DNA of 64,000 bases from SCTD01 sp963781675 (GTDB lineage: Bacteria > Actinomycetota > Actinomycetes > Mycobacteriales > SCTD01): positions 434,001 to 498,000 of the forward strand of contig CAWAGF010000001.1 in the NCBI GenBank assembly GCA_963781675.1, written 5' to 3'. Positions 7,343 through 15,292 of the stretch are shown in pieces. Both the position numbers and the translations under genes were made by a program. The notes under the pieces are model-generated. The model made no database searches, was not told the DNA's origin, and worked only from the letters and a program-made list of their open reading frames with translations. The number at the start of each line of letters is the position of its first letter. Within the stretch, counting starts at the first letter, position 1.

Positions 7343-9511
7343 GTGACCGCCGAGACCGCACCCGCCGCGAGCGCGCTCGCCCGCGAGGTCGAGCGCGAGC
7401 AGGAGGTGCTCGACCGGGCCCTCGCCCGCCTCGAGGTCCTGCGCGCGGAGGCGCTCCAGCGCGAGGCGGAGAGCATGCGCCCGGCGGGGGAGTCGCCGCA
7501 GGCGGTGTACGAGCGGGACGTCAGCGCGCAGGCCGCCGCGAACCGGCGGGCCGACCTCGACCACGCCGGGGAGGGCCTGGTCTTCGGCCGGCTCGACCGC
7601 GACGACGGCACCGTCCACCACGTCGGCCGGATGGGGCTGCGGACCGACCAGCAGGAGCCGATCGTCGTCGACTGGCGCGCCCCCGCGGCCGCCGCCTTCT
7701 ACCGGGCGACGGCCGCCGACCCGCAGGGCGTGATCCGCCGCCGCACGATCAGCACCCGGCGCAGCACCGTCATCGGCGTCGACGACGAGCTGCTCGACGC
7801 GGACGGCCCGCTCGAGGGCAGCGTCGTCGTCGGCGACGGCGCCTTCCTGGCGGCGGTCAGCCGCGAGCGCACCGGCCAGATGCGCGACATCGTCGCGACC
7901 ATCCAGCGGGAGCAGGACGAGGCGGTCCGTGCGCCCGACGACGGCGCGCTCGTCGTGACCGGTGGCCCGGGCACGGGCAAGACCGCCGTCGCGCTGCACC
8001 GCGTCGCCTACCTGATGTACGCCCGCCGCGAGTGGTACTCCCGGCGCGGGGTGCTCGTGGTCGGGCCGAGCCCGGTCTTCGTCGACTACATCGGGGCGGT
8101 GCTCCCCGCGCTGGGCGAGACGAGCGTGCGGCTGGCGAGCCTCGCCGACCTGCCGGAGCTGCCGCGGGGCGTCGAGGTCACCGGCTACGACGGCCCGGCC
8201 GCCCTCGCGGTCAAGGGCTCCGCGCGCATGGCCGAGCTGCTGCGCAGGACCGTCCGCCACCTCGGCGGCGCCCGGCACCTGCAGGACCTCGACATCGACC
8301 GCTGGGGCGTGCGGGTGACGGTGCGCGGCGGGGACGTCGCCCGGCGCCGCTCCACCGTCCACCGCAGCAGCCGCAGCCACAACAGCGGCCGGCAGGCGTT
8401 CTCGGCCGCGGTCGTCGAGCTGGCCTGGCGGGCGTGGGAGCGGCGGCCGCAGGCCACCCGCATGGAGGCCGACGACCGCGACGACTTCGCCGCCTGGATC
8501 CGCACCGACCCCGCCTTCCGCCGCGCCCTGGACGCCGCCTGGCCGGTGCTGCTGCCGTGGCCGGTCCTGACGCAGCTCCGCACCGGGGAGCTCCCGCTGC
8601 GCGACCTCGCGCGCGGCGTCCTGGACGACGACGAGGTCGCGGCGCTCGAGAGCAGCTGGGGGCCGGACGCCCCGCTGACCGCCGCCGACGCGGCGCTGCA
8701 CGACGAGCTCGCCGAGCTGCTCGGCGCCCCGCCCGTCGAGGCTGAGGAGGAGGACGACGGCTGGGACGAGCTGGCCGACCTCGAGGCGCGCGCGCAGGAG
8801 ATCGGCGTGACCACGCACGCCGACCGCACCGCCCGGGCCCGCCGCAACCTGGCCGAGGAGCGCGACTACCGCACCTACGCCCACGTCGTCGTCGACGAGT
8901 CGCAGGACGTCACGCCGATGCAGTGGCGGATGCTCGGCCGTCGCGCCCGCGGCGCCACCTGGACGGTGGTCGGCGACTGGGTGCAGTCGGCCTGGCCGGA
9001 CGTCCAGGAGGTCCGCGACGCGCTGGCCGCCGTCCTCGGCAAGAGCCGGCTCCGGCAGGTCGAGCTGACCACGAACTACCGCACCACCACGGAGGTGGCC
9101 GCCCTCGCCGCGCGCCTGCTCCACCGCATCGACCCGTCGCTGCAGGCGCCGGAAGCGGTGCGCAGCAGCGGGATCGAGCCGCTGCTCGTCACCGGGGACG
9201 TGCTCGCCGTGCTGCCCGAGCGGGTGGAGGCGCTGCTCGCGCAGGTCGGCGGCACCGTCGGCGTCGTCGCGCCGTACCGCCTGGTGTCGCAGGTCCGCGA
9301 CGTCCTGCCGCACGACCCGCGGCTCACCGTCGTCGACCCCTGGCAGGTCAAGGGCCTGGAGTACGACGGCTGCGTCGTGGCCGACCCGCACGGCGTCGTG
9401 GCCGAGTCGCAGCACCCGGTCGCGGGGCTGCGCAGCCTCTACGTCGCGCTGACCCGCGCAACCCAGCGGCTGGTGGTCGTGTCCAGCGAGCCGCTGGAGA
9501 CCCTGCTGTAG
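7343..9511 (+). CDS. HelD-like UvrD-family ATPase (RNA polymerase recycling factor)
   Basis: 722 residues. An N-terminal antiparallel coiled coil (ALAREVEREQEVLDRALARL) inserts into RNA polymerase channels in characterised HelD proteins. Walker A VTGGPGTGKTAVAL is near residues 205-217, Walker B VVDESQDVTPMQWRML near 520, and the late motifs WQVKGLEYDGCVV and LYVALTRATQRLVVV near 665 and 700. HelD proteins release stalled RNA polymerase from nucleic acid, and some actinobacterial members (HelR) protect against rifamycins; which applies here is not shown. The stop lies 1 bp before the end of the convergent downstream gene. Confidence 0.8.
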   Translation: MTAETAPAASALAREVEREQEVLDRALARLEVLRAEALQREAESMRPAGESPQAVYERDVSAQAAANRRADLDHAGEGLVFGRLDRDDGTVHHVGRMGLRTDQQEPIVVDWRAPAAAAFYRATAADPQGVIRRRTISTRRSTVIGVDDELLDADGPLEGSVVVGDGAFLAAVSRERTGQMRDIVATIQREQDEAVRAPDDGALVVTGGPGTGKTAVALHRVAYLMYARREWYSRRGVLVVGPSPVFVDYIGAVLPALGETSVRLASLADLPELPRGVEVTGYDGPAALAVKGSARMAELLRRTVRHLGGARHLQDLDIDRWGVRVTVRGGDVARRRSTVHRSSRSHNSGRQAFSAAVVELAWRAWERRPQATRMEADDRDDFAAWIRTDPAFRRALDAAWPVLLPWPVLTQLRTGELPLRDLARGVLDDDEVAALESSWGPDAPLTAADAALHDELAELLGAPPVEAEEEDDGWDELADLEARAQEIGVTTHADRTARARRNLAEERDYRTYAHVVVDESQDVTPMQWRMLGRRARGATWTVVGDWVQSAWPDVQEVRDALAAVLGKSRLRQVELTTNYRTTTEVAALAARLLHRIDPSLQAPEAVRSSGIEPLLVTGDVLAVLPERVEALLAQVGGTVGVVAPYRLVSQVRDVLPHDPRLTVVDPWQVKGLEYDGCVVADPHGVVAESQHPVAGLRSLYVALTRATQRLVVVSSEPLETLL

Positions 9512-9512
9512 G

Positions 9513-9950
9513 TCAGTCGCAGCCGCAGACGCCGGAGGCGGCGCGCAGCTGGAAGCAGTCCGGGCAGGTGTTGCTCTTCAGCACGGCCTTCTCGGCCTCG
9601 GCCTCGCGCGCCAGGGTCGCGGCGCGGGTGGCGGCGGCCTTCTGGGTGCGCGCCTTGGCCTTGGCCTCGGCGGCGTCGCGCTCCGCGGTCACCAGGGCGT
9701 TCGCCGCGATGACGTCGGCGTTCTCGTGCTCGAAGACGCGCTGGCGGACGGTGTCCGGCACGAAGTCCATCGTCTGCTGGCAGAGCAGCACCGCGACGTC
9801 GAGCGGGCAGTCCGCCGCGACCTGCTCCACGACGTCGCCGTGGACGAGGTCGGGGTCGGCGGCGACGATCGCCTCGACGCGGCCGGCGGCCTCGTCGACC
9901 GCTGCCTGCAGCTCAGGCGTGATCGTGTCGTCCAGGTCGGTACTGGCCAC
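9513..9950 (-). CDS. Uncharacterised helical protein with a Cys-rich tail
   Basis: 145 residues, not recognised. An acidic helical N-terminal half (TPELQAAVDEAAGRVEAIVA) is followed by an Ala/Lys/Glu-rich probable coiled coil at about residues 88-122. The tail has CPDC and then CGC (NTCPDCFQLRAASGVCGCD), a plausible zinc or iron site. GTG start at 9950. It converges with the HelD-like gene, their stops nearly touching. No function is assigned. Confidence 0.6.
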   Translation of the reverse strand: MASTDLDDTITPELQAAVDEAAGRVEAIVAADPDLVHGDVVEQVAADCPLDVAVLLCQQTMDFVPDTVRQRVFEHENADVIAANALVTAERDAAEAKAKARTQKAAATRAATLAREAEAEKAVLKSNTCPDCFQLRAASGVCGCD

Positions 9951-9964
9951 CGGAGGTCTCGCTT

Positions 9965-10024
9965 CTCGTGAGGGGCGTGCTGGCGAGGGTCCGTCGCCGG
10001 GCTGTCCTCAGTCTGCCTCACGAG
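9965..10024 (-). terminator. Long-armed inverted repeat after the alpha/beta hydrolase gene
   Basis: CTCGTGAGG (9965-9973) pairs with CCTCACGAG (10016-10024), with an inner GGCGA/TCGCC hairpin between them. It begins directly at the hydrolase stop, so a branched terminator is the likely role; an operator for the downstream minus-strand gene is possible. Confidence 0.4.
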
Positions 10025-10921
10025 TCAGGCGGCGCGCTGCTGCTCCACCCGGTCGAGCAGCCGCAGCAGGGCGTCGTCGACCACGTCCTGGCGGGTGATG
10101 TTGACGCTGTGGCCGGCACCCGGGACGACGACGAGCTCGGCGTCCGGCAGTGCCTCGGCCATCCGGCGGCTGTGGCTCGCCGGGGTGAGCCGGTCGGAGT
10201 CGCCGACGAGCAGCGTCACCGGGATGTCGCGCATGGCGGCGAGCGAGGTGTGCTCGTCGTGGTCGAGCAGGGTCCGGTAGAAGGCGGAGGTGACCGTCAT
10301 CGGCGTCTCCTCCAGCAGGTCCTGCACCAGGCGGACCAGCTCGGGCTGCGCGTCGTCGCTGCCGAACAGGTACTGCCGGTAGAGGCGCGCGCCCAGCCGC
10401 GTGCCGCGCTTGCGGAACCGCTCGAGCACCGGCGACCACAGCATCGTCAGCCACAGGAAGAGCTGGAGCAGCCCGAGGCGGCGGGCGACCCGCACGAGCA
10501 TCCCGAGCGGCCCGGCCTCGACGAGACCGCCGGACGAGGTGGCCAGCAGGAACGCCCCCACGACCCGCTCGCCGAACAGCTCCGGTCGCTGCCGCGCCAG
10601 CGCCATGATCGTCATCCCGCCCATGGAGTGGCCGAGCAGCACGACCGGCCCGCGCGGGGCGACCGCGTCGAGCACCTCGCCGAGGTCGCGGCCGAGCTGG
10701 TCGATGGTCGCGCCCTGCACCCTGCCCTGGCCGCGACTGCGGCCGTGACCGCGGCAGTCGTACAGCACCGTGCGGGCACGGCCGCGCAGCGTCTCGCGCT
10801 GCAGCAGGAACTCCTCGAGCCGCGCGGTGAAGCCGTGCACCAGCACGACGGTCGGCCCCGGGCCCTCGTCGACCTCCACGTGCAGGTCCACGCCGTCCCT
10901 CGTCCGCACCACGGTCTCCAT
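10025..10921 (-). CDS. Alpha/beta-hydrolase fold protein
   Basis: 298 residues with the alpha/beta-hydrolase core. The oxyanion region VVLVHGFTARLEEF is near residue 30, the nucleophile elbow LLGHSMGGMTIM holds the catalytic serine near residue 100, the acid lies in VTLLVGDSDRLTPASHS, and the catalytic His is in VPGAGHSVN. A helical cap sits between about residues 125 and 205. Esterase, lipase or epoxide-hydrolase-like chemistry is possible; the substrate is unknown. ATG 10921 is preferred, although a GTG at 10936 is in frame. The csp terminator lies directly upstream. Confidence 0.78.
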   Translation of the reverse strand: METVVRTRDGVDLHVEVDEGPGPTVVLVHGFTARLEEFLLQRETLRGRARTVLYDCRGHGRSRGQGRVQGATIDQLGRDLGEVLDAVAPRGPVVLLGHSMGGMTIMALARQRPELFGERVVGAFLLATSSGGLVEAGPLGMLVRVARRLGLLQLFLWLTMLWSPVLERFRKRGTRLGARLYRQYLFGSDDAQPELVRLVQDLLEETPMTVTSAFYRTLLDHDEHTSLAAMRDIPVTLLVGDSDRLTPASHSRRMAEALPDAELVVVPGAGHSVNITRQDVVDDALLRLLDRVEQQRAA

Positions 10922-10940
10922 GACCTCCAGGGTGACGCAC

Positions 10941-10974
10941 GAAGGCCCGGCCCCCAAGCGGGGACCGGGCCTTC
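10941..10974 (-). terminator. Intrinsic terminator of the cold-shock gene
   Basis: GAAGGCCCGG pairs with CCGGGCCTTC, extended by a C4/G4 step with one bulge, 16 nt after the csp stop codon. Confidence 0.75.
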
Positions 10975-10989
10975 GAGACGTGAGATGGA

Positions 10990-11193
10990 CTACTGCGGGA
11001 CGACGTTCTCCGCCTGCGGGCCCTTCGGGCCCTGCGTGATGTCGAACTCGACGCGCTGGTTCTCGTCGAGGGACTTGTAGCCGTCCGTGGCGATCGCGGA
11101 GAAGTGCACGAAGACGTCGGCGCCGCCGCCGTCCTGAGCGATGAAGCCGAAGCCCTTCTCGGCGTTGAACCACTTCACAGAACCCTGAGCCAT
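10990..11193 (-). CDS. cspA: Cold-shock protein (CspA family)
   Basis: 67 residues, the full length of a CspA-type cold-shock domain. RNP1 KGFGFIAQ and RNP2 VFVHFSAI are intact. It binds single-stranded RNA/DNA and acts as an RNA chaperone. The start is fixed by a strong Shine-Dalgarno GGAG in GAAGGAGACAGCAAC immediately before the ATG, unlike the leaderless neighbours. A clear terminator follows the stop and a structured leader precedes the gene. Confidence 0.95.
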   Translation of the reverse strand: MAQGSVKWFNAEKGFGFIAQDGGGADVFVHFSAIATDGYKSLDENQRVEFDITQGPKGPQAENVVPQ

Positions 11194-11221
11194 GTTGCTG
11201 TCTCCTTCAAGACCGTGGGGG

Positions 11222-11295
11222 CGCGCACTGTGCGCGATCCCGAGTTGAGCTGTCGGAGACGGCAAACGCCCGCGACCTACACGTCCGCGGGCGTT
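11222..11295. promoter_or_regulatory. Structured region upstream of csp
   Basis: Two inverted repeats stand between csp (minus) and the MFS gene (plus). A near-continuous palindrome CGCGCACTGTGCGCG is at 11222-11236. A perfect 10-bp stem AACGCCCGCG/CGCGGGCGTT with an 11-nt loop is at 11265-11295. Cold-shock genes often have regulated, folded 5' leaders; these may be that leader or operator sites. Confidence 0.45.
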
Positions 11296-11455
11296 GATGA
11301 ACACGAGCGAAGAGGTGCAACTGCAACCAGCCGGCAGTCTACACACGGACCCGTCCGGACTAGGTGCATCTGAGTGGTCCTGCCCATGGATGGCCGGCGC
11401 CGCGGCACCGATGATGGGAGCGAGGGCACCCGGCCCCGCTGCACCAGGAGGCTGC

Positions 11456-12862
11456 GTGGTCCCGCCCTCGGCTCCTTCGGCTGCGGTGACGGCTGCGCGC
11501 CGCCGCGCCGTCTCCGGCTTCACGCTGTACGACGTGGCGAACTCCGCGTTCGTCACCACGGTCGTGACCGCCGTCGGAGGCCCGTTCCTCACGGCGATCG
11601 CGGAGGAGGCCGCCGACGACCGCGGCCGCATCGCGCTGCTGGGCCTGCACCCGCGTGCGGCGTCGCTGTTCGCCTACGCCGTCAGCCTGTCGGTCGTCCT
11701 GCAGGTGCTCGCGCTGCCCCTGCTCGGCGCCCTCGCCGACCGCCCCGCCGCCAAGCGCCGGCTGCTCGTCACGAGCACCGGCATCGGCGCCGTCGCCACC
11801 GTCGTCCTCGCCGCCGTGCCGATGGGCGCGCCGCTGCCGGCGGTCGTCGCGTTCGTGCTCGCCAACGTGGCGTACGGCGCGGCGATCCTCGCCTACAACG
11901 CCTACCTGGCCGACGTCGCGGAGCTGCCGGACCGCGACCGCGTCTCCGCCCGCGGCTTCGCCTTCGGCTACGCAGGAGGCGCTTTCGTCCTCGCGCTGTC
12001 GCTCGGGCTGATCACCGCCGCCGAACCGCTCGGCTTCGACAAGGGCCTCGCGGTGCGCCTCACCATCGCGGTGTCGGCGCTGTGGTGGTCGGCGGTCGGC
12101 CTGGTGGCGATCCGCCGGCTGGACGCCGTGCAGGAGCTGCCCGGCCACGACGCGACGTCGGCGGACCAGCCGCTGCTGTCGCAGGTCCGGCACTCGCTCG
12201 GCCAGCTCAAGGGGTCGCTCGCGGCGCTGCGCGCGCTGCCCGGGACGGCGCGCTACCTGGTGGCGTTCCTGCTGTTCAACGACGCGATCCAGGCCGTCGT
12301 CGCGCTGTCCGCCGTCGTGCTCACGCAGGAGCTGTTCGTCGCGAAGGGCATGGACGCCGACGACGCCACGCCGTTCCTGCTCCAGCTGATCCTGCTCATC
12401 CAGGTGGTCGCCGTCTTCGGCGCTGCTGGGTCCGCGCGGCTGGCCCGCCGGATCGGCGCGAAGTCGACGCTGCTGGTCACCCTCGTGCTGTGGGTCGCCG
12501 TGGTCGTCTACGCCGTCGTCGCGCTCGACAGCCAGCCGGCGGCGTACGTGATGGGCATGGTCATCGCGCTGGTGCTCGGCGGGTCGCAGGCGCTGGCCCG
12601 CTCGCTGTTCAGCTCGATGGTGCCGGACGGCCGGCAGGCCAGCTTCTTCGGCTTCTACGAGCTGGCGGAGCGAGGGACGGCGTGGATCGGCACGCTGGTG
12701 TTCGCGGTCGTGCTGGACATCACCGGGTCCTACCGCGGGGCGCTGCTCAGCCTGCTGGTGCTGTTCGTCGCGGGCGGCCTGCTGCTGGCGAGCACCGACA
12801 CCGACGCCGCCATCGCGGCGGCCCGCGAGAGCGAGGAGCGCGACGAGGTCGCGGCCGCATGA
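11456..12862 (+). CDS. MFS transporter of the Atg22/UMF1 type
   Basis: 468 residues with about twelve membrane segments. The N-terminal SGFTLYDVANSAFVTTVV is the hallmark of the Atg22-like branch of the major facilitator superfamily, whose yeast member exports amino acids from the vacuole; bacterial substrates are largely unknown. A loop after TM2-3 (GALADRPAAKRRLL) matches the MFS A-motif position. I chose GTG 11456 because AGGAGG stands 5 nt upstream; the frame is open further upstream without coding character. The tail ends in charged residues ESEERDEVAAA. Confidence 0.8.
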   Translation: MVPPSAPSAAVTAARRRAVSGFTLYDVANSAFVTTVVTAVGGPFLTAIAEEAADDRGRIALLGLHPRAASLFAYAVSLSVVLQVLALPLLGALADRPAAKRRLLVTSTGIGAVATVVLAAVPMGAPLPAVVAFVLANVAYGAAILAYNAYLADVAELPDRDRVSARGFAFGYAGGAFVLALSLGLITAAEPLGFDKGLAVRLTIAVSALWWSAVGLVAIRRLDAVQELPGHDATSADQPLLSQVRHSLGQLKGSLAALRALPGTARYLVAFLLFNDAIQAVVALSAVVLTQELFVAKGMDADDATPFLLQLILLIQVVAVFGAAGSARLARRIGAKSTLLVTLVLWVAVVVYAVVALDSQPAAYVMGMVIALVLGGSQALARSLFSSMVPDGRQASFFGFYELAERGTAWIGTLVFAVVLDITGSYRGALLSLLVLFVAGGLLLASTDTDAAIAAARESEERDEVAAA

Positions 12863-12920
12863 GCCCCGCCCCTGCACGCATCGCGAGCACCTGCTGCTGT
12901 GGCGTCCGCCACCCCGGCGG

Positions 12921-13871
12921 TCAGTAGCGGGCGCCCACCGGCGCGGGCAGCGCGTCGAGCTCCGCGAGGTCCTGCGCCGACAGCACCAGGTCGGCGGACC
13001 CGGCGTTCTGCTCCAGGTAGGCCGTCTTCTTCGTGCCGGGGATCGGGACGACGTGCTCGCCCTGCGCGAGGACCCACGCCAGCGCGACCTGGGCCGGCGT
13101 CGCGCCGAGCCGCTCCGCGACGGTGCGGACGGCGTCCACGAGGGCGGCGTTCGCGGCCATGGCCTCCGGGGTGAAGCGCGGGTTGCGGGCGCGGAAGTCG
13201 CTGCTGTCGAACGATCCCTGCGTCAGCGTGCCGGTGAGGAAGCCGCGCCCCAGCGGCGAGAACGGCAGGAAGCCCGCACCGTGCGCCTCGCACCACGGCA
13301 GCACCTCCGCCAGCGGGTCGCGCGTCCAGAGCGACAGCTCGGACTGCACCGTCGCGACGGGGTGCACGGCGTGCGCCCGGTCGAGCTCCTCCACGCCCAC
13401 CTCGCTCATGCCGAGCGCGAGGGCCTTGCCCGCGGCGACCTGCTCGGCCATGGCGCCCCACGTCTCCTCGACCGGCACGTCGGGGTCCACGCGGTGCAGC
13501 TGCCACAGGTCGACCCGGTCGGTGCCGAGCCGCTGCAGCGAGGCGTCGATCGCCGCCCGCACGTGCTCCGGGCGGCCGTCCCGCCCGATGACGCCGTCGC
13601 CGACCACGAGGCCGCACTTGGTGGCGAGGTGCGCCTCGTCCCGCCGGCCGGCCAGGCCGCTGCCGACCAGCTCCTCGTTGGTGAACGGCCCGTACACGTC
13701 GGCCGTGTCGATGAGCGTCACGCCGAGGTCGAGCGCCCGGCGCAGCACGTCGCGGGACTGGTGGTCGTCGCGCTCGGCGGCGCCGTACGCCCACGACATG
13801 CCCATGCAGCCGAGGCCGACCGCACCGACCTGGGGACCGTCGGGACCGAGCCGGCGCGTGGGGATCGTCAT
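12921..13871 (-). CDS. Aldo/keto reductase
   Basis: 316 residues with the NADPH-dependent (beta/alpha)8 barrel of the AKR family. LGCMGMSWAYG is near residue 20 and the catalytic Asp/Tyr pair lies in LIDTADVYGPFTNEELVG. ATKCGLV supplies the Lys and WQLHRVDP the His. IPGTKKTAYLEQN near the end is the cofactor phosphate-binding loop. The closest pattern is the group including yeast-type and AKR13 enzymes that reduce aldehydes broadly. ATG start. It diverges from the M23 peptidase gene. Confidence 0.85.
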   Translation of the reverse strand: MTIPTRRLGPDGPQVGAVGLGCMGMSWAYGAAERDDHQSRDVLRRALDLGVTLIDTADVYGPFTNEELVGSGLAGRRDEAHLATKCGLVVGDGVIGRDGRPEHVRAAIDASLQRLGTDRVDLWQLHRVDPDVPVEETWGAMAEQVAAGKALALGMSEVGVEELDRAHAVHPVATVQSELSLWTRDPLAEVLPWCEAHGAGFLPFSPLGRGFLTGTLTQGSFDSSDFRARNPRFTPEAMAANAALVDAVRTVAERLGATPAQVALAWVLAQGEHVVPIPGTKKTAYLEQNAGSADLVLSAQDLAELDALPAPVGARY

Positions 13872-13930
13872 GCCGCATTCTCACCCGGTCGGGTGACGCG
13901 ACCACTCGAAGGGGTGACGAGGTCCTAGAG

Positions 13931-15274
13931 GTGCCTCGTCGACCCGCCGTCCTGCTGCTGACCCTCCTGAGCCTGCTGACCGCTGCTCCCGCGCACGCGC
14001 TGGTCGATCCCGGCACGGGCACGCAGTACGAGCAGGGACGGGTCGTCGTGCCGATGACGTTCCCGGTCGCCGGCCCGGTGCGCTTCAGCGACAACTGGCT
14101 GGCCTGCCGTTCCGGCTGCGCACGGATGCACATGGGCCAGGACCTGATGGGCGCCAAGATGCTGCCCCTGGTCGCGGCCTTCGACGGCGTCATCACCTCC
14201 GTCCGCCGGGAGGCGACGCCGAACAGCGGCGGCAACTACCTGACGCTGGCCGCCGACCGCGGACCGGCCGCAGGCTGGTCGGCGATCTACGTGCACGTCA
14301 ACAACGACACCCCCGGCAGCGACGACGGCCGCGGCACGGCTGCCTGGTCCTTCCCCGCCGGCATCGAGCCCGGCGCGCGCGTGCTCGCCGGCCAGCTCGT
14401 CGGCTGGCTCGGCGACAGCGGCAACGCCGAGTCCACCGGCTCCCACCTGCACGTCGAGCTGCGCAAGGGCAACGGCTGGGGCGGCGTCGTCTACAACGCC
14501 TACCCGTCGCTGATGGCCGCCCGCCGGCTCGCCGCGCCGCTGCCGAGCGGGCCGCACCCGGACGGCTCGCTGGTGCGGCACCCGAGCGGCGCGCTGTTCC
14601 TGCTGGCCGACGGCCGCAAGCGGCCGGTCTCCCCGACGGTGCTCGCCACGACCGGCCGCACGCCGGCGGACGCGGTGCCGATGACGGCGGCGGAGTCGCT
14701 GGGCTACGGCACCGGACCGGCGGCCGTCGTGCCGGACGGCCGGGTCGTGCGCGACCCGCAGGGGACCACCTGGCTGGTCACCGGCGGCGCCCGCGCGAAG
14801 GCCGGCGTCGAGGAGTGGACGGCGCTCGGCCGGCCCGCGCCGACGGTCTGGCCGGTCACCGACGCGGACCTCGCCGCGCTGCCCGAGGGCGCGCTGCCGG
14901 AGACGCCGCTCTACCCGGGCGCGCTCGTGCGCGCGGCCGAGAGCCCGGTCGTGCGCAGCGTCGACGCGGACCGCGTGCTGCACCCCGTGCCGCACCCGGC
15001 GGTGCTGGCCAGCCACGGCTTCAGCGGCGCCGACGTCGCCGTCGTCGCGGCCGAGCTGCTCGCCGAGGCGGAGGAGGGAGACCCGCTCCTGCTGCGCGAC
15101 GGCTCGCTCGTGCAGACGCCTGCGCATCTGGTCGCGGTCGTGGCCGGCGGGTCCGTCCGCCGGCTGCAGGACGCCCGGCAGGTCCTGGCGTACGGCTACC
15201 GCGGGCTGCCCCGTCGCGCTGTCCCCGGCGACCTGCTCGCGGGACTGCCGCAGGAGGCGCTCAGCGCCCGCTGA
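13931..15274 (+). CDS. Secreted M23-family (LytM-type) peptidase-like protein
   Basis: 447 residues. Residues 1-24 form a signal peptide (PAVLLLTLLSLLTAAPAHA), so the product is exported. The LytM/M23 zinc motifs are present: MHMGQDLMG (H-x3-D), with SHLHVEL supplying H-x-H. Members cleave peptide cross-links in peptidoglycan or act as inactive cell-wall sensors; all zinc ligands appear intact here. The last ~270 residues contain repeated units with conserved DG(R/S)xV...P patterns, resembling cell-wall or sugar-binding repeats. GTG start at 13931 is 2 bp after an in-line TAG. Confidence 0.78.
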   Translation: MPRRPAVLLLTLLSLLTAAPAHALVDPGTGTQYEQGRVVVPMTFPVAGPVRFSDNWLACRSGCARMHMGQDLMGAKMLPLVAAFDGVITSVRREATPNSGGNYLTLAADRGPAAGWSAIYVHVNNDTPGSDDGRGTAAWSFPAGIEPGARVLAGQLVGWLGDSGNAESTGSHLHVELRKGNGWGGVVYNAYPSLMAARRLAAPLPSGPHPDGSLVRHPSGALFLLADGRKRPVSPTVLATTGRTPADAVPMTAAESLGYGTGPAAVVPDGRVVRDPQGTTWLVTGGARAKAGVEEWTALGRPAPTVWPVTDADLAALPEGALPETPLYPGALVRAAESPVVRSVDADRVLHPVPHPAVLASHGFSGADVAVVAAELLAEAEEGDPLLLRDGSLVQTPAHLVAVVAGGSVRRLQDARQVLAYGYRGLPRRAVPGDLLAGLPQEALSAR

Positions 15275-15280
15275 CCCTGG

Positions 15281-15286
15281 CAGGAT
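15281..15286 (+). promoter_or_regulatory. -10-like hexamer of the helicase gene
   Basis: CAGGAT, 6 nt before GTG 15293, which favours the GTG over the ATG that follows it directly. Confidence 0.4.
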
Positions 15287-15292
15287 GCTCAG

